Shown here piece by piece: positions 38,784 through 47,646 of a stretch of DNA of 64,000 nt (positions are counted from its first letter, which is position 1; each line of letters begins with the position of its first letter). Below the pieces are notes generated by a model that did not search any database, was not told the origin of the DNA, and saw only the letters and a program-made list of their open reading frames with translations. A program made the translations under genes and the position numbers. Origin of the DNA: Streptomyces genisteinicus (lineage in GTDB: Bacteria; Actinomycetota; Actinomycetes; Streptomycetales; Streptomycetaceae); the NCBI RefSeq assembly GCF_014489615.1, contig NZ_CP060825.1:2273501-2337500 (forward strand). The letters are read 5' to 3'.

Positions 38784-39866
38784 TCAGGACGTGGGTGCGG
38801 GCGAGGGCAGGGACCGGTCGGCGAGCGCCCCGCACAGGGCGGCCCTGGCCGGACCCGGGGCGTAGGGGTCGGTGTCGGCCGGGCCCTCGGTCGTCGCGCG
38901 GCGGCCCGCCAGCAGGGGGTGCAGCTCGGCCGCCGTCTCCTCCGCGCAGTCCTGCGGCCCCGCCTGCGCATGGCTGGTCAGCACGGTGAGCCGGTGGCGT
39001 CGGAGATCGTCGCGGTCGAGGCGGAAGTGCAGCTCGCGGCGCACCGTGTACAGCGAGGCGCGGTCGTCGACCGGACCCGCGGCGGCGGCCGGCCGCAGGG
39101 CGTACGCGAAGGTGTGATCGGCGGTGACCTCCAGCGCCCCGGCGTTCTGCTCGGTGACGAGCAGTGCGCCCGAGACCCGCACGCCGGAGTCGGCCAGCTC
39201 CACCTTCGCGGGGTCGAAGCGGACCAGCCACCCGGTGACGGCGTGCCGCCCGTCCGCGGCCGGGGCGGCCATGCTGCGGTCGAACTGGTCCAGCTGGTCG
39301 GCGTGGAGGAGGGCGCGCACGGCCCGTGGCTCACCGCCCGTGAGCACGTCGGGGTCGATGGAGGAGGCCACCAGGTAGTCCTTCACGGTGGCCAGGGCGG
39401 TGGTCACCTGGTCCTCGGTGAAGTGTTCGGTGCGCCGTACCGCCGGCAGCGCGATGCCCGCGGCACCGGTGCGGTACTGGGCGGCCGGTCCCTGCCCCAG
39501 GACCTCGCCCGCGGTGCCGCCGGGGACGGTGCCGTGCGGGGCGAGCGGCACCAGCGACATCCGCAGCGTCGCGTCCGGGCGGGAGACGGCGGCACGGTGG
39601 GGCTGACGCACACCGAGATAGACGGAGGTCCCGAAGGCGAGGGCCACGAGCACCACGAGGAGGAGGATGCGACGAGGAGCCCGTCCGCCCCGGGAGGGCA
39701 GGCTCCGCACGGCGGGTGCGTGGTCGCCCATGCGTTCCACCGCGGAGAACTCCTGGACGCGGGCAGCGCTCACGAACGATTCGTCGAAGACGACGGATCC
39801 GTACTCGTCCTCACCGCCGGGCGGCCCCTCGGGCGGCCCCTCAGGCGGGTCTCCGCGCCGACCCAT
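38784..39866 (-). CDS. Single-pass membrane protein with acidic SVVFDE motif (paralogue 1)
   Basis: 360 residues from the ATG at 39866 ([20 protein letters not shown]). The cytoplasmic N-terminus contains [15 protein letters not shown] and EFSAVER (residues 21-45), nearly the same as the next gene upstream. A membrane helix lies near residues 64-85 ([20 protein letters not shown]). The ~270-residue outer part is mixed alpha/beta with two late Cys (QDCAEE, AALCGA) and no known catalytic motif. It converges on the M48 gene. Confidence 0.8.
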   Translation of the reverse strand: MGRRGDPPEGPPEGPPGGEDEYGSVVFDESFVSAARVQEFSAVERMGDHAPAVRSLPSRGGRAPRRILLLVVLVALAFGTSVYLGVRQPHRAAVSRPDATLRMSLVPLAPHGTVPGGTAGEVLGQGPAAQYRTGAAGIALPAVRRTEHFTEDQVTTALATVKDYLVASSIDPDVLTGGEPRAVRALLHADQLDQFDRSMAAPAADGRHAVTGWLVRFDPAKVELADSGVRVSGALLVTEQNAGALEVTADHTFAYALRPAAAAGPVDDRASLYTVRRELHFRLDRDDLRRHRLTVLTSHAQAGPQDCAEETAAELHPLLAGRRATTEGPADTDPYAPGPARAALCGALADRSLPSPAPTS

Positions 39867-39966
39867 ACTTTCAGGGTAGGTCGCCCGGGGCTGCGGTAAA
39901 CGCGCTGCTGCGCGTCGAGTTCCGACGAGTTCCCGCGCAGTGGGCCACTTGGCCGCACGAGCCGTC

Positions 39967-40557
39967 TCAGGGGGTCGCGGGCGCGGTGGGGACACGGGTC
40001 GGGGTGTGGGCTGCGGCGGACGTGGGGCCGCCCCCGGTGCCGCTGACCGTCGCCCCCGTCGGCGGTGCGTCCACCCCGGTCCTCGCCGGCTGCGGCACCT
40101 GGTCCTCCCGGCTGCCGGAGCCGCCCTTGTAGACGGCGGTGAAGGCGAGGGCGACCATGCCGATGCCCATCACCAGGGCGAGGATCCAGGCCACGGGCCG
40201 GTGCCAGTGCGCGGTGCCGCGGTAGGGCCGCAGGGCGCCGCCGTGGCGCCCGTAGGGGCCGTCCGGGTCCTCGTGGGCGTCGGCGTCGTACACGTCGCCG
40301 TGGTCGTGCCCGAAACCACCGCGGCGGAGATCGTCGTCGGAGGGGGCGTTGCGGAAGCCGGTACGGGCGGCCTCGGCCTCGGCGCGCGCCTCGGCGGCCG
40401 CCAGCGACCGCTCGGCGGCCGATGGTTCGTGGAACTCGGCGGCCCGTACGAAGTCCTCGTCGAACACCACGGAGGCGAAGTCCTCGTCCGCGCCCCCGCG
40501 GTCGTCGTCGGGCTCCCAGCCGTCCGGGAACGGCCTGCCCCCCACGTCGTCCGGCAC
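39967..40557 (-). CDS. Single-pass membrane protein with acidic SVVFDE motif (paralogue 2)
   Basis: 196 residues from the GTG at 40557 (MPDDVGGRPFPDGWEPDDDR). FASVVFDEDFVRAAEFHEPS and the following AAER (residues 27-50) match the other paralogue closely. A charged helix (SLAAAEARAEAEAARTG) and a His/Asp-rich stretch lead to the membrane helix WILALVMGIGMVALAFTAVY near 123-142. The outer tail is short and Pro/Thr/Gly-rich, so it lacks the folded outer domain of its neighbour. It lies 100 bp upstream of that neighbour and downstream of proA. Confidence 0.8.
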   Translation of the reverse strand: MPDDVGGRPFPDGWEPDDDRGGADEDFASVVFDEDFVRAAEFHEPSAAERSLAAAEARAEAEAARTGFRNAPSDDDLRRGGFGHDHGDVYDADAHEDPDGPYGRHGGALRPYRGTAHWHRPVAWILALVMGIGMVALAFTAVYKGGSGSREDQVPQPARTGVDAPPTGATVSGTGGGPTSAAAHTPTRVPTAPATP

Positions 40558-40607
40558 CGTCCCAGAGTAGACCCGCGGAAGCGGTTTCGGCAGGGAGACC
40601 GCGAACT

Positions 40608-40639
40608 CTCCCCGCCCGGTTGACGGTCCGGGCGGGGAG
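40608..40639 (-). terminator. proA terminator
   Basis: A perfect 12-bp stem (40608-40619 with 40628-40639), 8-nt loop, ending 7 bp beyond the proA stop. Confidence 0.85.
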
Positions 40640-40646
40640 CCGTCGG

Positions 40647-41939
40647 CTACCGGGTGTGGCCGTCGCCGGTCACGATGTACTTGGTGGAGGTGAGCTCCGG
40701 AAGGCCCATCGGCCCGCGGGCGTGCAGCTTCTGGGTGGAGATGCCGATCTCGGCGCCGAAACCGAACTCGCCGCCGTCGGTGAAGCGGGTGGAGGCGTTC
40801 ACCGCGACCGTCGTGGAATCCACCAACCGGGTGAACCTGCGGGCGGCCGCCTGGGAGGTGGTGACGATCGCCTCGGTGTGCCCGGAGGACCAGAGGCGGA
40901 TGTGCGCCACAGCGGCGTCCAGCGAGTCGACGACGGCGGCGGCGATGTCGTAGGAGAGGTACTCGGTCTCCCAGTCCTCCGCCGTGGCGGGCACGATCGT
41001 GGCCTTCGTTCCGTCGGTGTACCCGAGGACCCGCTCGTCCCCGTGGACGGTGACCCCCGCCTCGGCGAGGGCGTCCAGGGCGCGGGGCAGGAAGGCGTCG
41101 GCGACGTCCTGGTGGACGAGCAGGGTCTCCGCGGCGTTGCAGACGCTCGGCCGCTGCGCCTTGCTGTTCAGCAGGATGGCGACGGCCATGTCGATGTCCG
41201 TCTCGGCGTCGACGTAGACGTGGCAGTTGCCGGTGCCGGTCTCGATGACGGGGACCGTCGAGCCCTCGACGACGGTGCGGATGAGGGAGGCTCCGCCGCG
41301 CGGGATCAGTACGTCGACCATGCCGCGGGCCCGCATCAGTTCCTGTACGGAGTCGCGGCTCTCGCCCGGGACGAGCTGGACGGCGTCGGCCGGCAGGCCC
41401 GAACCGCCGACGGCGTCGCGGATGACCTTCACCAGGGCGGTGTTGGAGGAGTAGGCGGAGGACGACCCGCGCAGCAGCACGGCGTTGCCGGACTTCAGGC
41501 AGAGCGCGGCGCCGTCGACGGTCACGTTGGGACGGGCCTCGTAGATGATGCCGACGACGCCGAGCGGGACGCGCACCTGGCGCAGGTCGATGCCGTTGGG
41601 CAGGGTCGAGCCCCGCACCACCTCGCCCACCGGGTCGGGCAGCGCCGCGACCTGGCGCACGTCGGCGGCGATGGCGCGGACCCGCTCGGGGGTGAGGGTG
41701 AGGCGGTCGATGATCGCGTCGCTGGTGCCGGCCTCGCGCGCCCGCTCGATGTCCACGGCGTTGGCCTCGACGATCTCGGCCGTCCGTACTTCGAGGGCGT
41801 CGGCGATCGCCAGCAGGGCGTCGTCCTTCGCGGACCGCGGCAGCGGAGCGAGATCGGCGGCGGCGGCCTTGGCCCGGTAGGCGGCCCGGGTGACCGGGGA
41901 CATGTTGTCGTACGGCGTGACCGATGAGAGCGACGTCAT
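40647..41939 (-). CDS. proA: Glutamate-5-semialdehyde dehydrogenase
   Basis: 430 residues starting [20 protein letters not shown]. ProA reduces gamma-glutamyl phosphate to the semialdehyde in proline synthesis. Family signatures are [28 protein letters not shown], and the catalytic Cys in [13 protein letters not shown]. Normal length. It is split from proB by one hypothetical gene and a 543-bp gap, and its start is preceded by a large hairpin. Confidence 0.97.
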   Translation of the reverse strand: MTSLSSVTPYDNMSPVTRAAYRAKAAAADLAPLPRSAKDDALLAIADALEVRTAEIVEANAVDIERAREAGTSDAIIDRLTLTPERVRAIAADVRQVAALPDPVGEVVRGSTLPNGIDLRQVRVPLGVVGIIYEARPNVTVDGAALCLKSGNAVLLRGSSSAYSSNTALVKVIRDAVGGSGLPADAVQLVPGESRDSVQELMRARGMVDVLIPRGGASLIRTVVEGSTVPVIETGTGNCHVYVDAETDIDMAVAILLNSKAQRPSVCNAAETLLVHQDVADAFLPRALDALAEAGVTVHGDERVLGYTDGTKATIVPATAEDWETEYLSYDIAAAVVDSLDAAVAHIRLWSSGHTEAIVTTSQAAARRFTRLVDSTTVAVNASTRFTDGGEFGFGAEIGISTQKLHARGPMGLPELTSTKYIVTGDGHTR

Positions 41940-42482
41940 ACCCCGCAGGGTAGTGCGCCGGGGAGGGCGGGCCGGCGGTTCGTCCCGCACTGCGAGACGA
42001 ATGCGGGATGAACCCGCCGAAACGTTCCGGGGAGGGTGCCGGCCGGCAGAGCGGGGCGGCGGCCGGGCCGGGCGCGTCGCGGTGTGCGCGGCGCGCAGGC
42101 TTCTCCTGCCCCGTCCCGTCCGGCCGTCCGGCCGGCGGGAGGCCGAGGAGACCTGACGGCGCCCGCCGCCTGTCTTCCGCCCCGCCCGGCGGGCACAGCG
42201 AGCGCGGCGGCCCCGGCTGCTTCCGCCTCCGCGATGCGAGGCACTCCGCGCCGGGCCGCTCCTCCCGTGCCGGGCCGTGCCCGCAGGCCGTGCCCGCCGC
42301 CGGACCTGTGCCGCGCACGGGGCGGACCTGCGCCGCCCCGCTCCCCGGCGGCTCCGGCCGCAGGGCCGTGGCCGGGCCACCGCCTCGCGCCGGACGTCGT
42401 GCCACTCCCCGCCGCCGCCCGCGGGGCGCGGGCGGCCGTCGACCGCGTGGCGGTGTGGCGGCGTGTCTCGTCGGGCGGGCCG
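41940..42482. other. 543-bp non-coding region upstream of proA
   Basis: Open frames run through on both strands because stop codons are scarce at this GC content, but none has family similarity, a plausible start or a coherent product. The only clear structure is the hairpin at 41973-42019. It should contain a proA promoter. Confidence 0.5.
41973..42019 (-). promoter_or_regulatory. Large hairpin in the proA leader
   Basis: A 12-bp stem (41978-41989 with 42002-42013, one G-U pair) extended by about five more pairs past a single bulged base. The loop is 12 nt. It lies only ~35 bp upstream of the proA ATG, without a T tract on the proA side, so it could affect translation or mark an upstream transcript end. 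Confidence 0.5.
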
Positions 42483-43070
42483 TCAGAAGGGGTGGACGCC
42501 GATCGGGGAGGCGGGCGGCGGGCCGTAGCCCTCGGCGACGCGCAGGTGGTACGTCTGCCGGTCGACGACCTCCAGGCCGACGATCTCCCAGGGAGGCAGC
42601 CGGGCGGTGGACCGGTGCTCGCCCCACAGCCGCAGCGCCACGGCCGCGGCGTCGTGGAGGTCCCGGGCCTCCTCCCAGTAGCGGATCTCCGCATGGTCGT
42701 TGGCGTACCGGCTGGTCAGCAGGAAGGGGTGGTCGTGGGCGAGCTGTTCGAGGCCCCGGCGGACCTCCTTGAGCGGCGCCTCCGGCCCCGAGACGCTGAG
42801 GGTGATGTGCCAGAGCCGGGACAGCGGCTGCTCCGGAGGGGTGCGGCCTGCTCCCGCGGCCTCCCGGGCGCCGGCGGTCTCCGTCGCCGTCGAGGAGCCG
42901 CCGAGTGCGCCGGACGGCGCCCCCTCGGACGCGGCAGCGGGTTCGCCCGGGTGTCCGCCGAGGTCGGCGGAGCCGCCGACGCTGGTCAGGGTCCGCTCCT
43001 CACCCGGTGCCCGGGGGCCGGGGGGCCTCCCGTGGCCCCGAGGGGTGTCCCCCGGGCGCGCTCGTCTCAC
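42483..43070 (-). CDS. Conserved hypothetical protein between proB and proA
   Basis: 195 residues if it starts at the GTG at 43070; the first ~80 are low-complexity, so the true start may be later. The last ~110 residues look folded and conserved (LWHITLSVSGPEAPLKEVRR, HPFLLTSRYANDHAEIRYWE, WEIVGLEVVDRQTYHLRVAE). I recognise no domain with known function. It lies 140 bp downstream of proB on the same strand, so it may share its transcript. Confidence 0.75.
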   Translation of the reverse strand: MRRARPGDTPRGHGRPPGPRAPGEERTLTSVGGSADLGGHPGEPAAASEGAPSGALGGSSTATETAGAREAAGAGRTPPEQPLSRLWHITLSVSGPEAPLKEVRRGLEQLAHDHPFLLTSRYANDHAEIRYWEEARDLHDAAAVALRLWGEHRSTARLPPWEIVGLEVVDRQTYHLRVAEGYGPPPASPIGVHPF

Positions 43071-43210
43071 CGGCCGCCTCCTGTCGCTTCGTCGCGGGCC
43101 CGTGGATTGCGCGGGTCCGCATCAAAGTGGACCAGTCCGGGGCACGGTCCGGGGCGGTTTTGGTAAAGGTCTCTCCCTGATGACGGGACTTTCCGCCTTT
43201 CAGGGGCGGG

Positions 43211-44353
43211 TCACGTCTCCAGGACGACGAGATCGTCCCTGTGTACGACCTCGCGTTCGTAGGCCGGTCCGAGTTCGCGGGCGAGCTCCCGCGTCGAACG
43301 GCCGAGCAGCTGGGGGATCTCCTTGGCGTCGAAGTTGACGAGCCCGCGGGCGACCGGCCGGCCGGAGGCGTCGCGGAGCTCGACCGGGTCCCCCGCGCTG
43401 AACTCGCCGTCCACGGCGGCGATCCCGGCGGGCAGCAGCGACTTCCTGCCCTTGACGACCGCCCGTACGGCGCCCTCGTCGAGGGTCAGCGAGCCCTGCG
43501 GCGTCGACGCGTGGGCGAGCCAGAGCAGCCGGTCGGCGGAACGCCGTCCGGTGGCGTGGAAGAAGGTGCCCGTGTCCCGCCCGGCGAGGGCGTCCGCGGC
43601 ACGGCTGGCGGAGGTGAGGACGACGGGCACGCCGGCAGCCGCCGCGATCCGTGCGGCCTCGACCTTGGTGACCATGCCGCCCGTGCCGACGCCCGCCTTC
43701 CCGGCGCTGCCGATCTGCACGTGCGCGATGTCGTCGGGGCCGCGCACCTGGTCGATGCGGCTGGTGCCGGGACGGGACGGGTCGCCGTCGTAGAGGCCGT
43801 CGACGTCGGAGAGGAGCACCAGCAGGTCGGCCCGGACGAGGTGGGCCACGAGGGCGGCGAGGCGGTCGTTGTCGCCGAACCGGATCTCGTCGGTGGCGAC
43901 CGTGTCGTTCTCGTTGACGACGGGCACGGCGCCCATGGCGAGCAGCTGGTCGAGGGTGCGGTACGCGTTGCGGTAGTGCGCGCGGCGGCTGGTGTCGTCG
44001 CCGGTGAGCAGGACCTGGCCGACGCGGACGCCGTAGCGGGCGAAGGAGGCGGTGTAGCGGGCGACCAGCAGCCCCTGGCCGACACTGGCCGCGGCCTGCT
44101 GCCTGGCGAGATCCTTGGGACGCCGGGCGAGGCCGAGCGGCGCGAGACCCGCGGCGATGGCGCCGGAGGAGACCAGGACGATCTCCCGCTCCCCTCCGCT
44201 GCGGACCTTGGCGAGGACGTCGACGAGCGCGTCCACGCGGTCGGCGTCGAGACCGCCCGCGGCGGTCGTCAACGAGGACGAGCCGACCTTGACGACGATC
44301 CTGCGAGCCTGCGTCACCTGATGCCTTGCCACTGCCCCACCTGCCACTGTCAC
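43211..44353 (-). CDS. proB: Glutamate 5-kinase
   Basis: 380 residues from the GTG at 44353; further in-frame GTGs at 44347, 44332 and 44317 are possible, the one at 44332 having AGGTGGGG just upstream. The amino-acid-kinase domain shows VVKVGSSSLT, LVSSGAIAAG, NENDTVATDEIRFGDND and GTGGMVTK. A C-terminal PUA domain (GIAAVDGEFSAGDPVELRD) gives the bacterial ProB layout. It catalyses the feedback-regulated first step of proline synthesis. In many actinobacteria obgE lies just upstream; here the glycopolymer locus begins instead. Confidence 0.96.
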   Translation of the reverse strand: MTVAGGAVARHQVTQARRIVVKVGSSSLTTAAGGLDADRVDALVDVLAKVRSGGEREIVLVSSGAIAAGLAPLGLARRPKDLARQQAAASVGQGLLVARYTASFARYGVRVGQVLLTGDDTSRRAHYRNAYRTLDQLLAMGAVPVVNENDTVATDEIRFGDNDRLAALVAHLVRADLLVLLSDVDGLYDGDPSRPGTSRIDQVRGPDDIAHVQIGSAGKAGVGTGGMVTKVEAARIAAAAGVPVVLTSASRAADALAGRDTGTFFHATGRRSADRLLWLAHASTPQGSLTLDEGAVRAVVKGRKSLLPAGIAAVDGEFSAGDPVELRDASGRPVARGLVNFDAKEIPQLLGRSTRELARELGPAYEREVVHRDDLVVLET

Positions 44354-44703
44354 CCCCCGAATCTATGCCAGCGCCCGCTCCGGGCGCGCGGGCATTCCGA
44401 GCCATGGACACCGGGCGGCGGAACGGCGGCCGGCGGCGTGGAGGTCGCACGCCCGCGGGGTGGAGGCCGCAGGCCGCCGGGGGGCCGGGGGCGCGATCCC
44501 GCCCGCCCGGGGCGCCGTCACGGCGGTCGGCGCTGGCGGAACGGCCGAGACGCAGAGAACGCCTTGCTTTGGCACGAGTTGTGTCGGATGACCCGGTTGG
44601 ATCCCCGCAGCCGATAGGGTGCCCGTCGGGCGGTGGCACGCGCCCGCACCGTCCTGCCTCCGGCCGGTTCGAGCCGGGCTCCCACAAGAGACGGGGCACT
44701 GCC
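44354..44703. other. 350-bp divergent intergenic region between proB and the TarS-like gene
   Basis: No gene supported. The right part (44565-44640) is AT-richer, with TTG-containing words and TAGGGT near 44615, where a promoter for the plus-strand gene may lie; no hexamer pair is convincing. Confidence 0.4.
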
Positions 44704-46779
44704 GTGTCGGTCAAAGTGAGTGTCGTCATCCCGGTCTACAACCCGGGGAAGTACCTCGACCCCTGCATCGAGTCGCTCCTCGGACAGACCATGCCGCCCG
44801 AGGAGTTCGAGGTCCTCTTCGTCGACGACGGGTCGACCGACGACACCCCGGCCCGGCTCGACGGACTCGCCTCCCGCCATCCGCACTTCCGGGTGATCCA
44901 CATCCCCAACTCGGGCTGGCCGGGCAAACCGCGGAACATCGGTGTGGAGGCGGCCGCGGGCGAGTACGTCCAGTTCCTCGACCAGGACGACCACCTCGGC
45001 ACCGACGCGCTGCGCCGCCTGTGGGCGATGGGCCACCGCAACGGCTCGGACATCGTGATCGGCAAGGTGGCGAGCAACTTCCGGGGCGTGCCGCACGGCG
45101 TCTTCCGCAAGAACCGCGAGCGCTGCACGCTGCGCAACGCCCCGCTGTTCGACAGCCTCACGCCGCACAAGATGTTCCGCACGGCGTTCCTGCGCGAGCA
45201 CGGCATCGCCTACCCGGAGGGGAAGCGCCGGCTGGAGGACCAGCTGTACATGATGAAGGCGTACATCCCCGCCGAGGTGGTCTCGATCCTCGGCACGTAC
45301 ACCTGCTACCACTACTCGAAGCGGGACGACGGCAAGAACGCCGGATCGGCCAAGCTGGTCCCGGAGGGGTACTACGGCAACCTGCGCGAGGTGCTGGACG
45401 TCGTCGTCGAGGGCACCGGGCCCGGACCGCTGCGCGACCGGGTGCTGCGCCGCTTCTACCGGGTGGAGATGCTCGGCCGCCTCAGCGAACCCGCCGTGCT
45501 CACCTACGACGACGCGTTCCTGCGCGCGATGACGGACGCGATCCGCCCGCTCGCCCTGGAGTTCATGGGCGGCTCCGTCCACGGCGGGCTCGGCCCGATG
45601 CTGCGGCTCCGCTCCGAACTGCTGCGGGCCGACGACGCCGAGGGGCTGGTGCGCCTCGCCCGCTTCGCCGCCTCCGTCAAGGGCGCGGTGCGCCTGGAGG
45701 ACCTGGCGTGGCAGCCGGACGGCAGGATCGCGGTGCGGATCGGCGCACGGCTGGTGCACGGAGAGGACCGCGAGCCGCTGACGATGGTCCGCCGCGACGG
45801 GCGGCTGTACCTCGACCCGGCGGTGACCGACCGCTTCCTGCCGGCCGGTGAACTCGTCGACGTCACCGACGACCTGCGGGGATTCACCGCCGAACTCTCG
45901 CTGCGGGACCGGGAGACCGCCGTCGAGTGGCCGTGCCCCGCCTCGTTCACCGCCGAGGTGACCGACCGGCCGGACGGGACGTGCGAGGTCGTGATGCGGG
46001 GAACCGGTCATCTGGCGACGGAGGGCGGCCGCAAGGGCCGGGGCAGCCTGCCGCGGGGCTTCTGGGACGCCTGGGTGACCGTGCGGGGGCTCGGTGTCGT
46101 GCGCCGGGCCCGGCTGGGCGCGGACCGGGCGGAGCACGTCGCCGACCGGTGCATGCCGGCGCTGCTCTCCGGGGAACCGCGGTCGGTCATCCCGTACTTC
46201 ACGGACCCGCACGGCAACCTCACGCTCGACGTGGCGCGCCGCGGCAAGCGGACGGCCGCGTACCTGCGGGGACGGACGGTGCTGCGGATGCCGGGGACTC
46301 CGGTCCGGCTGCGGCTGGACCTCTTCACGACGGGTGGCACCGCGCCGGGGACGGGAGCCGGTTCCGGCGCACCGGAGCTGGTGCTGACCAAGCCGTCGGA
46401 CGACAGCGACCTCGCCGAGGCGACGGTGGTCCACTCCGCCGCGTGCACGCTGCGCCCGGCGCTCGACCGGGCCCATCTGGAGCTGCCCCGGCGGCTGCCC
46501 GGCGCCCCGGAGGGCACCTGGCGGCTGTCGGTGCGGCTGGACGGCGACACCGGTCCGCTGCTGCCGCTCTGCACCGCGGACGTCGACGGTTCGGGCCGTC
46601 TCCGGCTCGACGGGAGCCTGCCCGTCCCCGATCCGGTGCTGCTGCGGCAGCTGGTCACCGAGCGGCGGCGGGTGGCCGCCCGGCGCGCGGTCCGGTCGGT
46701 CGTGGGCCCGGTCGTGCGCCGGCTTCCGGCCCCGGCCCGCAAGCGCGCCCGCCGCCTGGCGGCACGGGTCTTCGGCTGA
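44704..46779 (+). CDS. GT2 glycosyltransferase resembling wall-teichoic-acid transferase TarS
   Basis: 691 residues from the GTG at 44704, with GACGGGGC upstream. The GT-A domain covers residues 1-320: VSVVIPVYNPGKYLDPCIES, DDGSTDDT (41-48), NSGWPGKPRN, and the metal site FLDQDDH (91-97). The pattern GKPRNIG, GVP(x)GVF, TPHKMFRTAFL and EDQLYMMKAY matches S. aureus TarS/TarP as I recall them. The C-terminal ~300 residues are beta-rich and hold two Trp-centred repeats (LPRGFWDAWVTV near 449; EGTWRLSVRL near 603) with a PYFTD motif, like the TarS trimerisation domains. It probably attaches a sugar to a polyol-phosphate wall polymer. Acceptor and sugar are unproven. Confidence 0.82.
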   Translation: MSVKVSVVIPVYNPGKYLDPCIESLLGQTMPPEEFEVLFVDDGSTDDTPARLDGLASRHPHFRVIHIPNSGWPGKPRNIGVEAAAGEYVQFLDQDDHLGTDALRRLWAMGHRNGSDIVIGKVASNFRGVPHGVFRKNRERCTLRNAPLFDSLTPHKMFRTAFLREHGIAYPEGKRRLEDQLYMMKAYIPAEVVSILGTYTCYHYSKRDDGKNAGSAKLVPEGYYGNLREVLDVVVEGTGPGPLRDRVLRRFYRVEMLGRLSEPAVLTYDDAFLRAMTDAIRPLALEFMGGSVHGGLGPMLRLRSELLRADDAEGLVRLARFAASVKGAVRLEDLAWQPDGRIAVRIGARLVHGEDREPLTMVRRDGRLYLDPAVTDRFLPAGELVDVTDDLRGFTAELSLRDRETAVEWPCPASFTAEVTDRPDGTCEVVMRGTGHLATEGGRKGRGSLPRGFWDAWVTVRGLGVVRRARLGADRAEHVADRCMPALLSGEPRSVIPYFTDPHGNLTLDVARRGKRTAAYLRGRTVLRMPGTPVRLRLDLFTTGGTAPGTGAGSGAPELVLTKPSDDSDLAEATVVHSAACTLRPALDRAHLELPRRLPGAPEGTWRLSVRLDGDTGPLLPLCTADVDGSGRLRLDGSLPVPDPVLLRQLVTERRRVAARRAVRSVVGPVVRRLPAPARKRARRLAARVFG

Positions 46780-46805
46780 GCCCGAAGGCCGACGCGGACG
46801 CCGGA

Positions 46806-46861
46806 CCACGAGCCACGAGCCACGAACAACGCACGACGAGCCACGAGCAATGAACGACGAC
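46806..46861. repeat. 7-bp degenerate tandem repeat
   Basis: Eight consecutive 7-bp units resembling CCACGAG (CCACGAG twice, CCACGAA, CAACGCA, CGACGAG, CCACGAG, CAATGAA, CGACGAC). The repeat lies between the TarS-like stop and rmlC and ends 14 bp before the rmlC ATG. Confidence 0.9.
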
Positions 46862-46875
46862 GAGGGCGTGAACAG

Positions 46876-47562
46876 ATGCGGGAACTCTCCATCCCCGGGG
46901 CCTGGGTGCACGAGCCGCGGGTCTTCCCGGACAGCCGCGGCAGCTTCCACGAGTGGTTCAAGGCACCGGACTTCGCCACCGCCACAGGCCACCGGCTGCG
47001 GCTGGAGCAGGCGAACTGCTCCGTCTCCGGCCGGGGAACCCTGCGCGGCGTCCATTTCGCCGATGTGCCGCCGGGCCAGGCGAAGTACGTGAAGTGCGTA
47101 CGGGGGGCGGTCCTGGACACGGTCGTCGACATCCGCACCGGGTCGCCCGCCTTCGGCCGGTGGGAGCAGGTCCTGCTGGACGACCGCGACCACCGCGCGG
47201 TGTACCTGTCGGAAGGGCTGGGGCACGCGTTCATGGCGCTGACCGACGACGCGACCGTGGTCTACCTCTGCTCCGAGGGGTACGCCCCCGAGCGCGAGCA
47301 CGGCCTGCACCCGCTGGACCCGGGCCTGGGCATCGTCTGGCCGGCGGAGGTCGCCCCCGTGCTGTCGGAGAAGGACGCCGCGGCGCCGGGACTCGCGGAG
47401 GCCGAGCGCCGGGGGATGCTGCCGCGCTACGACGCGTGCCTCGCGTACCGCGCACGGCTCGGCGGTGCGAGTGCGAGTCCGGATGCTGTTCCGGGTGCGG
47501 ACGGCGGTCCGCGGACCGCGGGCGGGGCCGGAGGGGAGCCGCGGGTGCACGACCCGGCCTGA
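46876..47562 (+). CDS. rmlC: dTDP-4-dehydrorhamnose 3,5-epimerase family protein
   Basis: 228 residues starting MRELSIPGAWVHEPRVFPD. RmlC cupin fold: FPDSRGSFHEWF, then GTLRGVHFADVPPGQAKYVK with the active-site His, YLSEGLGHAFMAL, and VVYLCSEGYAPEREHGL. The C-terminal ~40 residues are a Gly/Ala-rich extension. With rmlA, rmlB and rmlD nearby it completes dTDP-L-rhamnose synthesis, although it is on the opposite strand from them. It is probably cotranscribed with the TarS-like gene. Confidence 0.9.
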   Translation: MRELSIPGAWVHEPRVFPDSRGSFHEWFKAPDFATATGHRLRLEQANCSVSGRGTLRGVHFADVPPGQAKYVKCVRGAVLDTVVDIRTGSPAFGRWEQVLLDDRDHRAVYLSEGLGHAFMALTDDATVVYLCSEGYAPEREHGLHPLDPGLGIVWPAEVAPVLSEKDAAAPGLAEAERRGMLPRYDACLAYRARLGGASASPDAVPGADGGPRTAGGAGGEPRVHDPA

Positions 47563-47565
47563 CCC

Positions 47566-47621
47566 GCGGCGGGGGCGGTTCCGGCGGACACTGCGGCGTC
47601 CGCCGGAACCGCCCCCGCCGC
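47566..47621. terminator. Bidirectional terminator between rmlC and the methyltransferase gene
   Basis: A perfect 24-bp stem (47566-47589 with 47598-47621) and 8-nt loop between convergent genes, 4 bp past the rmlC stop and 26 bp from the methyltransferase stop. It is the longest perfect stem in the window. Confidence 0.93.
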
Positions 47622-47646
47622 GCCGGCCGCCCGGCCGGTGCGGCTC

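Noticed and set aside
41936..42694. Possible gene upstream of proA (252 codons)
   Set aside because: It overlaps the proA start and the downstream part of the next gene, has Arg/Pro/Gly-biased composition and no family resemblance.
44518..47550. 1,010-codon minus-strand open frame opposite the TarS-like gene and rmlC
   Set aside because: The plus-strand genes have family motifs, ribosome-binding sites and normal lengths; the antisense product is compositionally biased.
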